The position numbers were made by a program, and so were the translations under genes. A stretch of DNA of 64,000 bases from Acidobacteriota bacterium (GTDB lineage: Bacteria > Acidobacteriota > Terriglobia > Bryobacterales > Bryobacteraceae). Positions within the stretch are counted from its first letter, which is position 1, and each line of letters begins with the position of its first letter. A model generated the notes under the pieces. The model ran no database searches. It was given only the letters and a program-made list of their open reading frames with translations, and was not told the origin of the DNA. The DNA is taken from positions 62,001 to 126,000 of the forward strand of contig JAPKZB010000004.1 of NCBI GenBank assembly GCA_026393985.1, given 5' to 3'. Positions 17,893 through 26,638 of the stretch are shown one piece after another.

Positions 17893-19011
17893 TCAGAGAA
17901 TACGGAGGCGGTTGACGGCGTCTTCGTCGAGGTCGATGCCGAGGCCGGGTTCCTGCGGAACAGGGAGAAAGCCATCGACGGCGCGCAGCTTTTGGCGGGT
18001 GATCTGCTCGCGTAGATTAGTGGCTTCCTGGGCGACGAACTCGCAGATGAGGGCGTTGGGAACGGCGTTGAGCCAGTGGAGGGCGGCGGCGACGTTGAGG
18101 TACGTGGAGAAGCCGTGGTTGGCCACGGGCAGGCCGCGGTCGTAGGCGAGTGAGGCGATCTTCATGGCTTCGGTGAAGCCGCCGCAGCGGGTGAGGTCGA
18201 CCTGGACGACGTCCACCCGGCCCTGGTCCATGAGGTTCTGATAGCTCTGGCGGTCGCTTTCGTGTTCGCCGGCGGCGATGCGGACCGGGGTGGAGGCGGC
18301 GAGTTTGGCGTAGCCGATGTAGTCGTTTTCGCGCAGGGGCTCTTCGAGCCAGAAGATATCTTCGGCGGCGAAGGCGTTGGCGCGCTGGAGGGCGGTTTTC
18401 GCGTCCCAGACGAGGCCGGCGTCGATGAGGAGGTCGGCCTGGGGACCAACGCCGCGGCGGCCGGCGCGGACGAGCGCTTCGTCCAACTCGCGCGATTCGC
18501 CCATGGGGTGCCAGCCGAACTTGACGGCGCCGAAGCCCTGATCGACGAGGCGGCGCCCGATGGCTTCGGTTTCGGCCGGGGTGCGGCCGAACAGGGTGGA
18601 GGCGTAGCAGCGGATTTTTTGATGGAAGCCGCCGCCGAGGAGCTTCCAGACCGGCACGCCGAGCGCCTTGCCCTTGATGTCCCAGAGGGCGAGATCGATG
18701 CCGCTGATGGCGTGCATGAGAATGCCGCGGCGGGCGCAGTAGGAGTTGGCCTTCACCATCTTGTACCAGAGGTACTCGGTGGCCATGGGGTCTTCGCCGA
18801 GGAGAAGATGCTGGAGGCCGCTGGTGATGGAGTGCGAGTAGGGGCCTTCGACGATGCCGCGGATGGCGAGCGGGGCCGAATCGACTTCGCCGAGGCCGGT
18901 GATGCCGGCGTCGGTTTCGATGCGAATGATGACGGCGTCCTGGCCGCTGTCGCACTGGTCTTTGACTTCGGGCTGGCGCAGATAGAGCGCCTCGACTTTT
19001 GTAATCTTCAT
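17893..19011 (-). CDS. Mandelate racemase/muconate lactonizing enzyme family protein (sugar-acid dehydratase-like)
   Basis: A 372-residue enolase-superfamily enzyme. Metal ligands are visible as D197 (LLIDAGLVWD), E223 or E224 (WLEEPL) and E249 (AAGEHES). Catalytic candidates are K164 (AVKFGW) and the D272/H299 pair (VDLTRCGG, VANHG), the arrangement of the mandelate-racemase subgroup that includes acid-sugar dehydratases. The exact sugar acid cannot be assigned. The MFS carrier nearby fits uptake of the substrate. The ATG is preceded by TATGAT with 6-nt spacing and no Shine-Dalgarno. Confidence 0.9.
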   Translation of the reverse strand: MKITKVEALYLRQPEVKDQCDSGQDAVIIRIETDAGITGLGEVDSAPLAIRGIVEGPYSHSITSGLQHLLLGEDPMATEYLWYKMVKANSYCARRGILMHAISGIDLALWDIKGKALGVPVWKLLGGGFHQKIRCYASTLFGRTPAETEAIGRRLVDQGFGAVKFGWHPMGESRELDEALVRAGRRGVGPQADLLIDAGLVWDAKTALQRANAFAAEDIFWLEEPLRENDYIGYAKLAASTPVRIAAGEHESDRQSYQNLMDQGRVDVVQVDLTRCGGFTEAMKIASLAYDRGLPVANHGFSTYLNVAAALHWLNAVPNALICEFVAQEATNLREQITRQKLRAVDGFLPVPQEPGLGIDLDEDAVNRLRIL

Positions 19012-19017
19012 CTCGCT

Positions 19018-19023
19018 ATCATA
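19018..19023 (-). promoter_or_regulatory. Putative leaderless -10 hexamer
   Basis: On the minus strand TATGAT is followed by AGCGAG (6 nt) and the ATG at 19011. Confidence 0.45.
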
Positions 19024-19058
19024 ATGATTTCGGGGGCGTTCTTATTCTCAAGTTCTGC

Positions 19059-19814
19059 GTGCTGGCGTCATCCAGTTCCGGCAATTCGATTTTCGTCGGA
19101 ACCGACCGGGCGCGGGTGCTGATCGACGCCGGTTTAAGTCGGCGGGAGATCGAGTCCCGCCTGTTTGCGATCGGGGAGGACCCGTCGATGCTGGACGCGG
19201 TGCTGGTGACGCACGAGCACAGCGACCACGTGAGCGGCTTGGGCGTGCTGCTGCGCAAGTACAAGAAGCCGGTCTACCTGACGCACCTGACCGAGACGGC
19301 GATCGACTGGGAGGGGATTCCGGCGCCGCGGCAGACCTTTCAGGCGGGGATGGGCTTCACGATCGGCGACCTGGAGATTGGCTCGTTCACGATTCCGCAC
19401 GATGCGATTGACCCGGTGGGGTATGTGGTGCGGTCGCAGGGGGTGAGCTGCGCGGTGGTGACCGACCTCGGCTACATGCCGGACTCGATCAAGATGCATC
19501 TGCGGGGCGTGGATGCGCTGCTGCTCGAATCGAACCACAATCTGGAGATGCTGAAGGTGGGGCCTTACCCGTGGTCGCTCAAGCAGCGCATCATGGGCCG
19601 GAAGGGTCACCTGTCGAACGAAGCCGCCTTTGAGTTCATTACCAACGACATGGATGCGAGCGTTTCGACGCTGATTCTGGGCCATCTGAGCGAACACAAC
19701 AACTACCCGACGCTGGTGCAGCAGATGGCGGAGGAGGCGCTCGGCCAGCGCGGCTTGCGGCCACGCCTGCACGTGGCCGAGCCTGGGGTGGCCAGCGGCG
19801 TCTTCGAGTATTGA
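19059..19814 (+). CDS. MBL-fold metallohydrolase, YycJ/WalJ-like
   Basis: A 251-residue (from GTG) metallo-beta-lactamase-fold hydrolase. THEHSDH supplies the HxHxDH zinc motif. Other typical parts are FTIPHDAIDPVGYVV, TDLGYMPDSI and LLESNHNLEML. WalJ-type proteins are probable DNA exonucleases of the RNase J-related superfamily. Start choice: homologues begin with a first beta strand before ASGSSGN, and here the in-frame codons before the GTG read ILKFC. An ATT at 19044, 8 nt after GGGGG (about 19031-19035), would restore that strand, so the gene may start at a rare ATT codon. I give the GTG as the conservative start. Confidence 0.88.
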   Translation: MLASSSSGNSIFVGTDRARVLIDAGLSRREIESRLFAIGEDPSMLDAVLVTHEHSDHVSGLGVLLRKYKKPVYLTHLTETAIDWEGIPAPRQTFQAGMGFTIGDLEIGSFTIPHDAIDPVGYVVRSQGVSCAVVTDLGYMPDSIKMHLRGVDALLLESNHNLEMLKVGPYPWSLKQRIMGRKGHLSNEAAFEFITNDMDASVSTLILGHLSEHNNYPTLVQQMAEEALGQRGLRPRLHVAEPGVASGVFEY

Positions 19815-19815
19815 C

Positions 19816-20442
19816 CTACCTCTCGAAGGCCAGGGTGACCTTGCCGGCCGGGCCTTCGTAGAGGAGTTCCAGCTTTTCGATGCTGGTGTCTTTGCCGCGA
19901 TAGGGGAAGAAGATCAGGCCGGCCTGGGGCAGCGGCCGTTCCCCTTCGGCCATGGCGGAACGGCGGGCCCGCTGCTCCATGGCGCGGCGGAGCGGCAGGG
20001 GCATTTTGGGCGGCTCGGGCTTGGGTTCACCGGGGGCGCTGCCGCCGCCGCTCAGTCCGCCTTTTGATTTGCTGCCTTCGGGCGGCTCCGGCGGAATCCA
20101 TTCCGGATCCTTAAGGCCCTTCAGGGCCATACCGATGGGGACGGCCGGGGTGGGCATCTTCTTGCCGTTGATGCGGAGGGAGAAGTGCTCCCAGGAAAGC
20201 GTCGTCTTTGCTTCGGGGGGGCCGAAGAAGGCCACCTCGACGGCGACGTGATCTTCGGAGTTCAAGGGGCCTTCCATGGTGGGAATGGCGTGGGCGACGA
20301 AATCGGCCGCGATGGTGAGGTCGCCGGCTTTGGCCTGTACCTGGTATTCCGAGGGCGCAGCGCGGGCCGGCAAAGCACCTTGCGTTTGCGCGAAAGCGAC
20401 CGTGCTGACGACGAGCCCGGCCATCCAAAACTGCAATCTCAT
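19816..20442 (-). CDS. Secreted proline-rich protein, function unknown
   Basis: 208 residues from the ATG at 20442, chosen because AGGAGAG sits about 7 nt upstream; a longer in-frame reading to 20493 lacks one. Residues 1-19 are a signal peptide (VAFA-Q). The middle has a Pro/Gly/Ser-rich linker (WIPPEPPEGSKSKGGLSGGGSAPGEPKPEPPKMPLP) between two beta-rich parts, FVAHAIPTMEGPLNSEDHVAVEVAFFGP and FFPYRGKDTSIEKLELLYEGPAGKVTLAF. No catalytic motif or known domain is recognised. It converges on the MBL gene with a 1-nt gap. Confidence 0.75.
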   Translation of the reverse strand: MRLQFWMAGLVVSTVAFAQTQGALPARAAPSEYQVQAKAGDLTIAADFVAHAIPTMEGPLNSEDHVAVEVAFFGPPEAKTTLSWEHFSLRINGKKMPTPAVPIGMALKGLKDPEWIPPEPPEGSKSKGGLSGGGSAPGEPKPEPPKMPLPLRRAMEQRARRSAMAEGERPLPQAGLIFFPYRGKDTSIEKLELLYEGPAGKVTLAFER

Positions 20443-20548
20443 GCCCAAATCTCTCCTGCTAACTTCGGTTGCGCTTCCTTCAAGATACCGCATCGTTCCC
20501 TTCGGTTCCGGCGCTTGGTATCCTGACCCTTTCTTGAGGAGTTTTTAA

Positions 20549-21859
20549 TTGATTCAACGGTATACCCGCCCGGCCATGGGCGCGATTTGGAATGATGAGA
20601 ACAAGTACCAGTGCTGGCTGGCCGTAGAACTGGCCGCCAGCGAGGCGCTGGCCGAACTGGGCGATGTACCGGCCGAGGCCGCGCAGGCGCTGCGGGCGCA
20701 CGCGGCGGTGGACGTCGAGAGGCTGTTTGCGATTGAGCGCGAGGTGAAGCACGATGTGATCGCCTTCACGACCACCGTCGCTGAGAAGATGGCTGCAGCG
20801 GGGGCGGCGGAGGCTTCGCGCTGGTTCCACTACGGCATGACGTCGAACGACGTGGTGGATACGGCGCAGGCGCTGCAGGTGAAGCAGTCGGCGGCGCTGC
20901 TGCTGACGGCGACCGATGAACTGCTGGCCGTGCTGCGACGCCGGGCTTACGAGTTCAAAGACACGGTGCAGATGGGGCGCACGCACGGCATCCACGCCGA
21001 ACCGTACACGTTTGGCCTGAAGCTGGCGCTGTGGTTCGACGAACTGAGCCGGAACCGGGCGCGCCTGGCCGCCGCGGCCGAGGATATGCGGGCGGGTAAG
21101 ATTTCGGGCGCGGTTGGCACCTTTGGCCACATCGGCCCGGAAGCCGAGGAGAAGATCTGTGCGCGACTCGGGCTGAAGTCGGCCGCCATTGCCTCGCAGG
21201 TGATCTCGCGGGATTCGCACGCGGCCTTTATCGGCGCTCTGGCGTTGGTGGCCGCCACCTGCGAGAAGGTTGCGCTCGAAGTGCGCCATCTGCAGCGAAC
21301 CGAGGTCCGCGAGGCCGAAGAACCGTTTGCGCCCGGCCAGAAGGGCTCTTCGGCGATGCCGCATAAGCGAAACCCGGTGACGTGCGAGCAGATCTCGGGG
21401 TTGGCGCGGGTGGTGCGGTCGAACGTGCAAGCGGCGTATGAAAACATCGCCTTGTGGCATGAGCGCGATATTTCGCACTCGAGTGTCGAGCGGGTGATTC
21501 TGCCGGACTCCTGCTGTCTGGTGGACTATCTGCTGGCCAAGACGATCTGGCTCGTGGACGGGATGCGCGTGAATCCGGAGCGGATGCTGCAGAACCTGCA
21601 TCTGACCCGCGGGCTGATCTTTTCCGGGCAGTTGCTGCTTGATCTGACCGCGGCCGGCATGCTGCGGGAAAAGGCGTATAAACTGGTACAGTCCCATGCC
21701 ATGAAGAGCTGGGAAGAGGACGGCGATTTCCGCGCCGCCATCGCCGCCGACCCGGAAGTCCAAGCCTGCCTGAGCCCCGAACAGCTCGAAAAATCCTTTG
21801 CGTTGGATCGCCAACTCGCCAACGTCGACAAGATTTTCGCCCGCGTTTTCGGAGGTTAA
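20549..21859 (+). CDS. purB: Adenylosuccinate lyase
   Basis: A 436-residue protein of the fumarase/aspartase superfamily. It carries the signature GSSAMPHKRNP (around residues 263-275), GMTSNDVVDTAQALQ and GRTHGIHAEPYTFGLKLA. It catalyses both fumarate-releasing steps of purine synthesis (SAICAR to AICAR, adenylosuccinate to AMP). The start is TTG, set by the GAGGAG ribosome site about 8 nt upstream and by the usual N-terminus IQRYTRPAMGAIW. The downstream aminotransferase follows 4 nt after the stop. Confidence 0.96.
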   Translation: MIQRYTRPAMGAIWNDENKYQCWLAVELAASEALAELGDVPAEAAQALRAHAAVDVERLFAIEREVKHDVIAFTTTVAEKMAAAGAAEASRWFHYGMTSNDVVDTAQALQVKQSAALLLTATDELLAVLRRRAYEFKDTVQMGRTHGIHAEPYTFGLKLALWFDELSRNRARLAAAAEDMRAGKISGAVGTFGHIGPEAEEKICARLGLKSAAIASQVISRDSHAAFIGALALVAATCEKVALEVRHLQRTEVREAEEPFAPGQKGSSAMPHKRNPVTCEQISGLARVVRSNVQAAYENIALWHERDISHSSVERVILPDSCCLVDYLLAKTIWLVDGMRVNPERMLQNLHLTRGLIFSGQLLLDLTAAGMLREKAYKLVQSHAMKSWEEDGDFRAAIAADPEVQACLSPEQLEKSFALDRQLANVDKIFARVFGG

Positions 21860-21863
21860 TTCC

Positions 21864-23021
21864 ATGTCTTTATCCCGGCGCTCTCTGCTCACCGCCGCGG
21901 CGGTGCGGCCGCTGGTGGCTCTCGATAGGAGTCTGATCTACATGAACGCCGCCAACATCGCCCCGTGCGGCAAGGCGGCGCTGGCTGAGTATCTGAAGCA
22001 GCTGCAGGACTTTCAGCAGAACCCGGCGTTTCAGAACCGGGAGGTGTACAAGCCGCTCTCGGAGAGCGTCCGCGCGCGCCTCGCCAAACTGCTGGGCGCC
22101 GCGCCGCCCGAAATCGCGCTCACGCGCAACGCGAGCGAAGGCAACAATCTGATTGCGCAGGGCCTGCGCCTGCGGCCGGGCGATGAGATTCTGATCACGG
22201 CGCACAATCACCCGTCCAACACGCAGAGCTGGCAGTTGCGGGCCCGGCAGGCGGGCGCGGCGGTGGTGACGGCGGAGGTGCCGATTTACGCCAAAACGGC
22301 CGAGGAGTTGCTGGGGACTATAGCGCGCAAGGTGACGGCGCGGACGCGCGTTATCGCTTTGTCGCACTTGACGAACACGACGGGCCTGCTCTATCCCATC
22401 GCGGCGATTGCCGAGCTGGCACATCAGAAAAATGCCTGGTGCCACGTCGATGGAGCGCAGTCGTTTGGCTGGATGAACCTCAATCTGCCGGCGCTGCGGA
22501 TCGACTCATTCACCGGAAGCTTCCACAAGTGGCCGATGGGGCCGCTCGAAAGCGGACTGTTGTATGTCCGGGAGGGACGGCTCGAGGAGTTGACGCCGGC
22601 GATTTTGAGCGTCGACTACTGGTCGGATAAGCCGACCGGAGCCCGGAAGTTTGAAACGCTGGGGCAGCGGGACGATCCGAAGCTGCGGGGCCTCGAAAAG
22701 ACGATCGAGTTCCTGGAGACGACCGGAATGGCCGCGATTGAACGCCGGGCGCTGGCGATTGCGGAGCGGTTGCGGCAGGGATTGGCCGGGGTGCCCGGGG
22801 CCAAGTTAAAAGGCAGCGGCGAGGCGGCGGTCTCCGGACCCGTGGTGAAGGTCGACTTTCCGGGCCAGGACCTGATGGCGATCTACAACCGGTTGTGGAC
22901 AAAACACCGCATTGCGATCGCCAAAACCGATGCGGGCGACGCGGCGGGACTACGGTTTTCGCCCCATATCTACAACACCGAAGCCGAGGTGGATCGGGTT
23001 GTGCGCGCCGTGCGCCTATAA
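21864..23021 (+). CDS. Class V aminotransferase (cysteine desulfurase/isopenicillin-N epimerase-like)
   Basis: 385 residues from the ATG at 21864, which has GGAGG about 8 nt upstream (inside the end of purB). The N-terminus SLSRRSLLTAAAV looks like a weak twin-arginine leader, unusual for a PLP enzyme. PLP fold features are ALTRNASEGNN, SHLTNTTGLLYPIAAI, HVDGAQSFGW and the Schiff-base lysine K222 in TGSFHKWPMGP. No conserved desulfurase cysteine is evident, so an epimerase- or lyase-like member is more likely. Substrate unknown. Confidence 0.88.
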   Translation: MSLSRRSLLTAAAVRPLVALDRSLIYMNAANIAPCGKAALAEYLKQLQDFQQNPAFQNREVYKPLSESVRARLAKLLGAAPPEIALTRNASEGNNLIAQGLRLRPGDEILITAHNHPSNTQSWQLRARQAGAAVVTAEVPIYAKTAEELLGTIARKVTARTRVIALSHLTNTTGLLYPIAAIAELAHQKNAWCHVDGAQSFGWMNLNLPALRIDSFTGSFHKWPMGPLESGLLYVREGRLEELTPAILSVDYWSDKPTGARKFETLGQRDDPKLRGLEKTIEFLETTGMAAIERRALAIAERLRQGLAGVPGAKLKGSGEAAVSGPVVKVDFPGQDLMAIYNRLWTKHRIAIAKTDAGDAAGLRFSPHIYNTEAEVDRVVRAVRL

Positions 23022-23046
23022 CTTGAGCGGGTTAGTAATACCCAAT

Positions 23047-23096
23047 ATGGGCCATGCAGTACCACCGTCTGCCGGGCAGGCCAGCTAAGGGCCCAT
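23047..23096. repeat. Small inverted repeat in the purB-aminotransferase/receiver intergenic region
   Basis: ATGGGCC and GGCCCAT are separated by about 35 nt in the 150-bp gap downstream of the aminotransferase. It could be a weak transcript-end hairpin, but there is no T-tract. Confidence 0.2.
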
Positions 23097-23172
23097 CCGC
23101 ACCCAACCGCAAGCAAACAGAAGCTTTACAAGAACAACACTGCTTTAGCGGAGCGCCGATTGAAATTGGTAC

Positions 23173-23200
23173 TTGGATATTTCTGCATTTCCCTTACACT
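23173..23200 (+). promoter_or_regulatory. Putative sigma-70-type promoter of the receiver gene
   Basis: TTGGAT (23173-23178) and TACACT (23195-23200) are 16 bp apart, with a purine-rich GGAAAAGAGA before the ATG at 23221. The TTG of the -35 begins an in-frame extension, but that would put the promoter inside the gene, so I prefer the ATG. Confidence 0.4.
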
Positions 23201-23220
23201 GGAAAAGAGACTTTAATGTA

Positions 23221-23661
23221 ATGGCATCCGCAAAGTGCGAACCTACCCCAACCTTTCATCTTCTCGAATTGGCGCGTGTGCTGTTAGTGGACGACGACCC
23301 GGCGGCGCGGTTGACTCTGCGGACGGTTTTGCAGGCGGGCGGCTACGGAGTCGACACGGCGGCAACGGCTATTGAAGCGATTGGCATGCTCGACAGCGAA
23401 GAGTACTCTTTGGTCTTGAGCGACTTGCACATGGAGTCGCCCGATGCTGGTTTGCAAGTGATTTCCCACGCCCGGATGATGGCTTACCGGCCGGCGACCG
23501 CGTTGATTACCTCATGGCGGGAGCAGACGGAGACCCTTCGCAGTCCCGGAACGATGTTGGTGGAGCCGGAGAACGTGCCGGAGCTGCTCGAACAGGTGGC
23601 CGACATGATTGGCGAGCGGGCATCGCGGCAACTGGTGCGCGAGATGCGCCACCGGAACTGA
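23221..23661 (+). CDS. Stand-alone response-regulator receiver protein (atypical)
   Basis: 146 residues: a receiver domain only, with no output domain. The acidic cluster is VDDD (24-26) and the phospho-acceptor is D68 (LVLSDLH). The conserved lysine of the KP motif is replaced: the sequence reads LVEPEN (E115). Loss of this lysine normally weakens the phosphorylation-induced switch, so the protein may work by a different mechanism. There is no histidine kinase nearby. Confidence 0.85.
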   Translation: MASAKCEPTPTFHLLELARVLLVDDDPAARLTLRTVLQAGGYGVDTAATAIEAIGMLDSEEYSLVLSDLHMESPDAGLQVISHARMMAYRPATALITSWREQTETLRSPGTMLVEPENVPELLEQVADMIGERASRQLVREMRHRN

Positions 23662-23687
23662 TCGCTTTACACGGATCGCTTTACACG
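23660..23687. repeat. Tandem 14-bp duplication
   Basis: GATCGCTTTACACG occurs twice head to tail between two convergent genes. The second copy contains the stop codon of the minus-strand hydrolase. Confidence 0.8.
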
Positions 23688-24313
23688 GTTTGACCGGCCC
23701 GGACGACCGCGGCTTCGAATTCGTCGAGGGCATCGGCGAAGAAGTGGTCTTTAGCCGGGACAAATTCGACGTCCGGCGGCCCGGAGAGCGATTTCGTTAA
23801 CTCGACCAGGTCCACCATGGGTCCATGGACGTCGATGGTGGAGTGAAGGAAGGTTCGCGGGACAGTGCAGGGTTCGAGGTAGCCGTTGTCCGGGTACTTG
23901 GTGGGGAAACCGACGGCGATGGCGCGGGCCATGGATGGGATTTCGCTCGCGAGTTGTAAGGCGATACGTGAGCCGAAGCTGAAGCCGGCGGCGACGAAGG
24001 GCAGGGCGGGGTAACGGTCACGGAGAAGCGCGAGGCAGGCGCGGGCGTCCTCGAGTTCGCCGAGGCCGTCGGCGTAGACGCCTTCGCTGAGATTCACGCC
24101 GCGGTAGTTGAAGCGCAGGACAACGGCTCCGGTTTGGCGCAGACCGCGGGCGAGGCGGTAGACCACTTTATTGTGCATGGTGCCGCCGTGCTGGGGATGC
24201 GGGTGGCAGACGAGGGCCACGTAGCGGGGCTCGCCGTCCTCGGGCTCTTCGAGCAGAGCCTCCAGGCGACCGGCGGGTCCCGGGACAAAGAGCGTTTCGA
24301 TGCGCCGGGCCAT
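23681..24313 (-). CDS. Alpha/beta hydrolase (serine hydrolase)
   Basis: A 210-residue protein with LVCHPHPQHGGTMHNKVV near the N-terminus, FNYRGVNLSEG, the nucleophile elbow GFSFGS (S112) and a late AKDHFF histidine (about 188). This set matches small dienelactone-hydrolase-like proteins. It is the last gene of the minus-strand operon from ispG, 2 nt after yajQ. The substrate is unknown. Confidence 0.88.
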   Translation of the reverse strand: MARRIETLFVPGPAGRLEALLEEPEDGEPRYVALVCHPHPQHGGTMHNKVVYRLARGLRQTGAVVLRFNYRGVNLSEGVYADGLGELEDARACLALLRDRYPALPFVAAGFSFGSRIALQLASEIPSMARAIAVGFPTKYPDNGYLEPCTVPRTFLHSTIDVHGPMVDLVELTKSLSGPPDVEFVPAKDHFFADALDEFEAAVVRAGQTV

Positions 24314-24315
24314 GG

Positions 24316-24813
24316 CTAGTTCCGGTAGTTGGTGAACTGCATGTCGATGCCGAGGTCGGAGCGCTTGAGCAGGGCGATGACCTCCTGCAGGGAGTCGCGG
24401 TCCTTGCCCGAGACGCGGACCATGTCGCCGTTGATGGCGGCCTGGACCTTAATCTTAGCGTCCTTGATGATCTTGACGATCTCTTTGGCCTTTTCGATAG
24501 GAATGCCGGCCTGCAGGGTGATCTCCTGACGGACGCTCATGCCGGAGGCGGGCTGGATGGGCCCGTAGGTGAGCGCCTGGAGCGAGATGCCGCGCTTGTT
24601 GAGCTTCGATTGGAGGATGTCGACGACGGCGCCGAGTTTGTATTCGTCAGCCGAGGCCATCAGGACCTTGTGGTCCTTTTCCTTCAATTCGATCGAGGAT
24701 TTGGAATCTTTGAGATCGTAGCGGGTGCCAATTTCTTTGAGCGCCTGCTGGATTGCGTTGTTTACTTCGGGCATCTCCACTTTGGAGACGATGTCAAAAC
24801 TGTTATCAGCCAT
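24316..24813 (-). CDS. yajQ: YajQ family nucleotide-binding protein (putative cyclic-di-GMP binder)
   Basis: A 165-residue, full-length YajQ protein: SFDIVSKVEMPEVNNAIQQALKEIGTRYDLKDSKSSIEL at the N-terminus and IVKIIKDAKIKVQAAINGDMVRVSGKDRDSLQEVIALL at the C-terminus, the two similar alpha/beta halves of the family. Some members bind cyclic-di-GMP and act as transcription co-factors. GAGG lies 5 nt before the ATG. It sits between a receiver protein and a hydrolase in the bamD operon. Confidence 0.95.
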   Translation of the reverse strand: MADNSFDIVSKVEMPEVNNAIQQALKEIGTRYDLKDSKSSIELKEKDHKVLMASADEYKLGAVVDILQSKLNKRGISLQALTYGPIQPASGMSVRQEITLQAGIPIEKAKEIVKIIKDAKIKVQAAINGDMVRVSGKDRDSLQEVIALLKRSDLGIDMQFTNYRN

Positions 24814-24829
24814 AGCAACCTCGATAATG

Positions 24830-25372
24830 TCAGGCTGGACGCAGATTGCGCAACACTTCGCGCGTAATCAGTTCCACCATCTGCGGCATGGCTTCGTCGA
24901 GCGCGACCGTGACGGCGGCACGGATGCGCTCCTCATCCGCAACGGGGATCACGGGCAGGGGTGGGGCGTCGGCGCCGAACTCGCCGGCGAGACGGCGTTC
25001 GGCGACGCGGTCGAGCAGCGCCGTCAGGGCTTCGAGCAGCGAGGCAACGCTGAAGGGTTTTTGGACGATGCCGTCGGCCCCGGCAGCGGAGGCTTTTTCG
25101 GCGTCGACCGGTTCGGTGATGCTGCCGCTCAACAGAACGCCGATGTGGCGGTGGACCAGGGTTTCGCGGATGAACTGCGCGAGTTCAAAGCCAGAGCGTT
25201 TGGGCAGGAAGGCGTCGGCGATAAGGACATCGGGACCGACGTCGGCGAGGCGGAGCAGGGCTGTCTCTCCGTCGGTCACCGAGACGACTTCAAAGCCCTC
25301 TTCGCGTAACATTCGCTCGCCGAGGCGCTGCGCGATGGCGCTGTCGTCGGCGAGCAGGATCCGGGCGGCCAC
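24830..25372 (-). CDS. Receiver-domain protein with C-terminal helical extension
   Basis: 180 residues. The receiver domain (4-120) is canonical: D9/D10, phospho-acceptor D53 (LIADAFLPKRSG), S/T position in LLSGS and K105 in VQKPF. Residues ~120-180 form an Ala/Leu/Glu-rich extension with no known output domain. The GTG start overlaps the bamD stop by one base, so the two are translationally coupled. Linkage to bamD and yajQ hints at envelope or second-messenger signalling, but no kinase is nearby. Confidence 0.88.
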   Translation of the reverse strand: MAARILLADDSAIAQRLGERMLREEGFEVVSVTDGETALLRLADVGPDVLIADAFLPKRSGFELAQFIRETLVHRHIGVLLSGSITEPVDAEKASAAGADGIVQKPFSVASLLEALTALLDRVAERRLAGEFGADAPPLPVIPVADEERIRAAVTVALDEAMPQMVELITREVLRNLRPA

Positions 25373-26607
25373 TAGTTCTTGACCTTAGCCTTTTTCTCTT
25401 TCTTCTGCTTTTTGCCGACAGGCACCTGACGGTTGGCCGGGGGTGGGACGGGAGCGGCTTCGGCCGCCGGGGGGGCGGCCGGGGAAGCGGCGGCCGGGGC
25501 GGGACTACCGGCGCCACCGGGCTGCTGGGCGCTGAGGCGGGCGTCATCCTTTCTATCGAGCGCGGTCTCACCGGTCAGGACTTGGCCGCCAACGTCATTG
25601 ACGCCGGTCGCCGCGCCCACCGGCAGCGGGATCGAAGCAGGGAGGGTGGGCCGCATGGACTCCATGGACGGGGAGCCGCTCTTGGCGGCGGCGATGGTAT
25701 CGGGGCTCTTGCTGAAAACGCCCCAGAAGTTGTGCATCATGCCGGGTTTGGTGCGGTTTTCGTCCTCGTACTTCATGCGGGCGACGGCGACGGGATCGGC
25801 CTCGGGAACCTGCATCTCCATCTCTTTGAGCTTGTCGACGGCCTGTTTGGCGAGAGGGGAGAGCGGATAGTCCCGCACGAGGCGCTGGTAGGCCTGGCCG
25901 GCCTTGGCTTTGAAGCGGGGGCCCATCTTCGAATAGCTGTCGGCGAGTAGCCAAAGGTCCATGTCGGCCTTCGAGTAGAGCGGCCACTGGTCGACCACGT
26001 TTTGCAGACGGTTACTGGCGGCCGGGTTCGAGCCTTTGGAGTTATAGAACGAGCCGACGCGGAACTCTTTTTCGGCCAGAACCTCCTGGATGTTGCGGAG
26101 CAGTTGCTGGGTCTGGGGCGCGAACCTCGAGTTGGGGAACTGAGTGAGCAGGGTCCGGCACTCCTCTTCGGATTTGTAGGTGTGGCGGTCGTCACGGTCC
26201 GGCTTCTCCATCTGCTTATAGTGGATCATGCAGACCTTTTGCTGGGCTTCGGCGGCCTCCTCCATGGTGGGGTAGAAGAGGATGAAGTCCTTGTATTCAG
26301 CTTCGGCCTGGGCCATGCCGTTCGAGCCTCCTTCGCGCATCCAGCTATCGGCGATGGCGAGTTTCGCCTTGGCCAGATACTCGGAGGTGTCGTAGGTGTT
26401 CATGAGGGTATTCAGGGTGATGCGGGCCACTTCGTAGCGGCCGCGCTCGATATCCCTGACCGCCTTGTCGAACAGGACCTTGTCCGGCTGCTGGGTATCT
26501 TTCGAAATCGGGTTCTCGTACTTCTTTTTCCGGAAGCAGCTCGAGAGCGAGGGAATCGCCAAGGCTGTCACCATCAGAACCGCTATCATTTTGCGCGAAA
26601 GAAACAT
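25372..26607 (-). CDS. bamD: Outer membrane assembly lipoprotein BamD-like
   Basis: 411 residues from the ATG at 26607 (an in-frame GTG at 26622 is the alternative). A lipoprotein signal ends in SLSSC with C24 as the lipidated cysteine. TPR-type repeats follow (about 45-270): DKAVRDIERGRYEVARITLNTLMNTYDTSEYLAKAKLAIADSW and QAEAEYKDFILFYPTMEEAAEAQQKV. BamD works with BamA in outer-membrane protein insertion. The C-terminal ~130 residues are Ala/Pro-rich, ending in a Lys-rich tail, an extension beyond the usual ~250-residue BamD. Confidence 0.88.
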   Translation of the reverse strand: MFLSRKMIAVLMVTALAIPSLSSCFRKKKYENPISKDTQQPDKVLFDKAVRDIERGRYEVARITLNTLMNTYDTSEYLAKAKLAIADSWMREGGSNGMAQAEAEYKDFILFYPTMEEAAEAQQKVCMIHYKQMEKPDRDDRHTYKSEEECRTLLTQFPNSRFAPQTQQLLRNIQEVLAEKEFRVGSFYNSKGSNPAASNRLQNVVDQWPLYSKADMDLWLLADSYSKMGPRFKAKAGQAYQRLVRDYPLSPLAKQAVDKLKEMEMQVPEADPVAVARMKYEDENRTKPGMMHNFWGVFSKSPDTIAAAKSGSPSMESMRPTLPASIPLPVGAATGVNDVGGQVLTGETALDRKDDARLSAQQPGGAGSPAPAAASPAAPPAAEAAPVPPPANRQVPVGKKQKKEKKAKVKN

Positions 26608-26638
26608 AATTCCAAATCTCACTTGCTTAGACTCTGGC

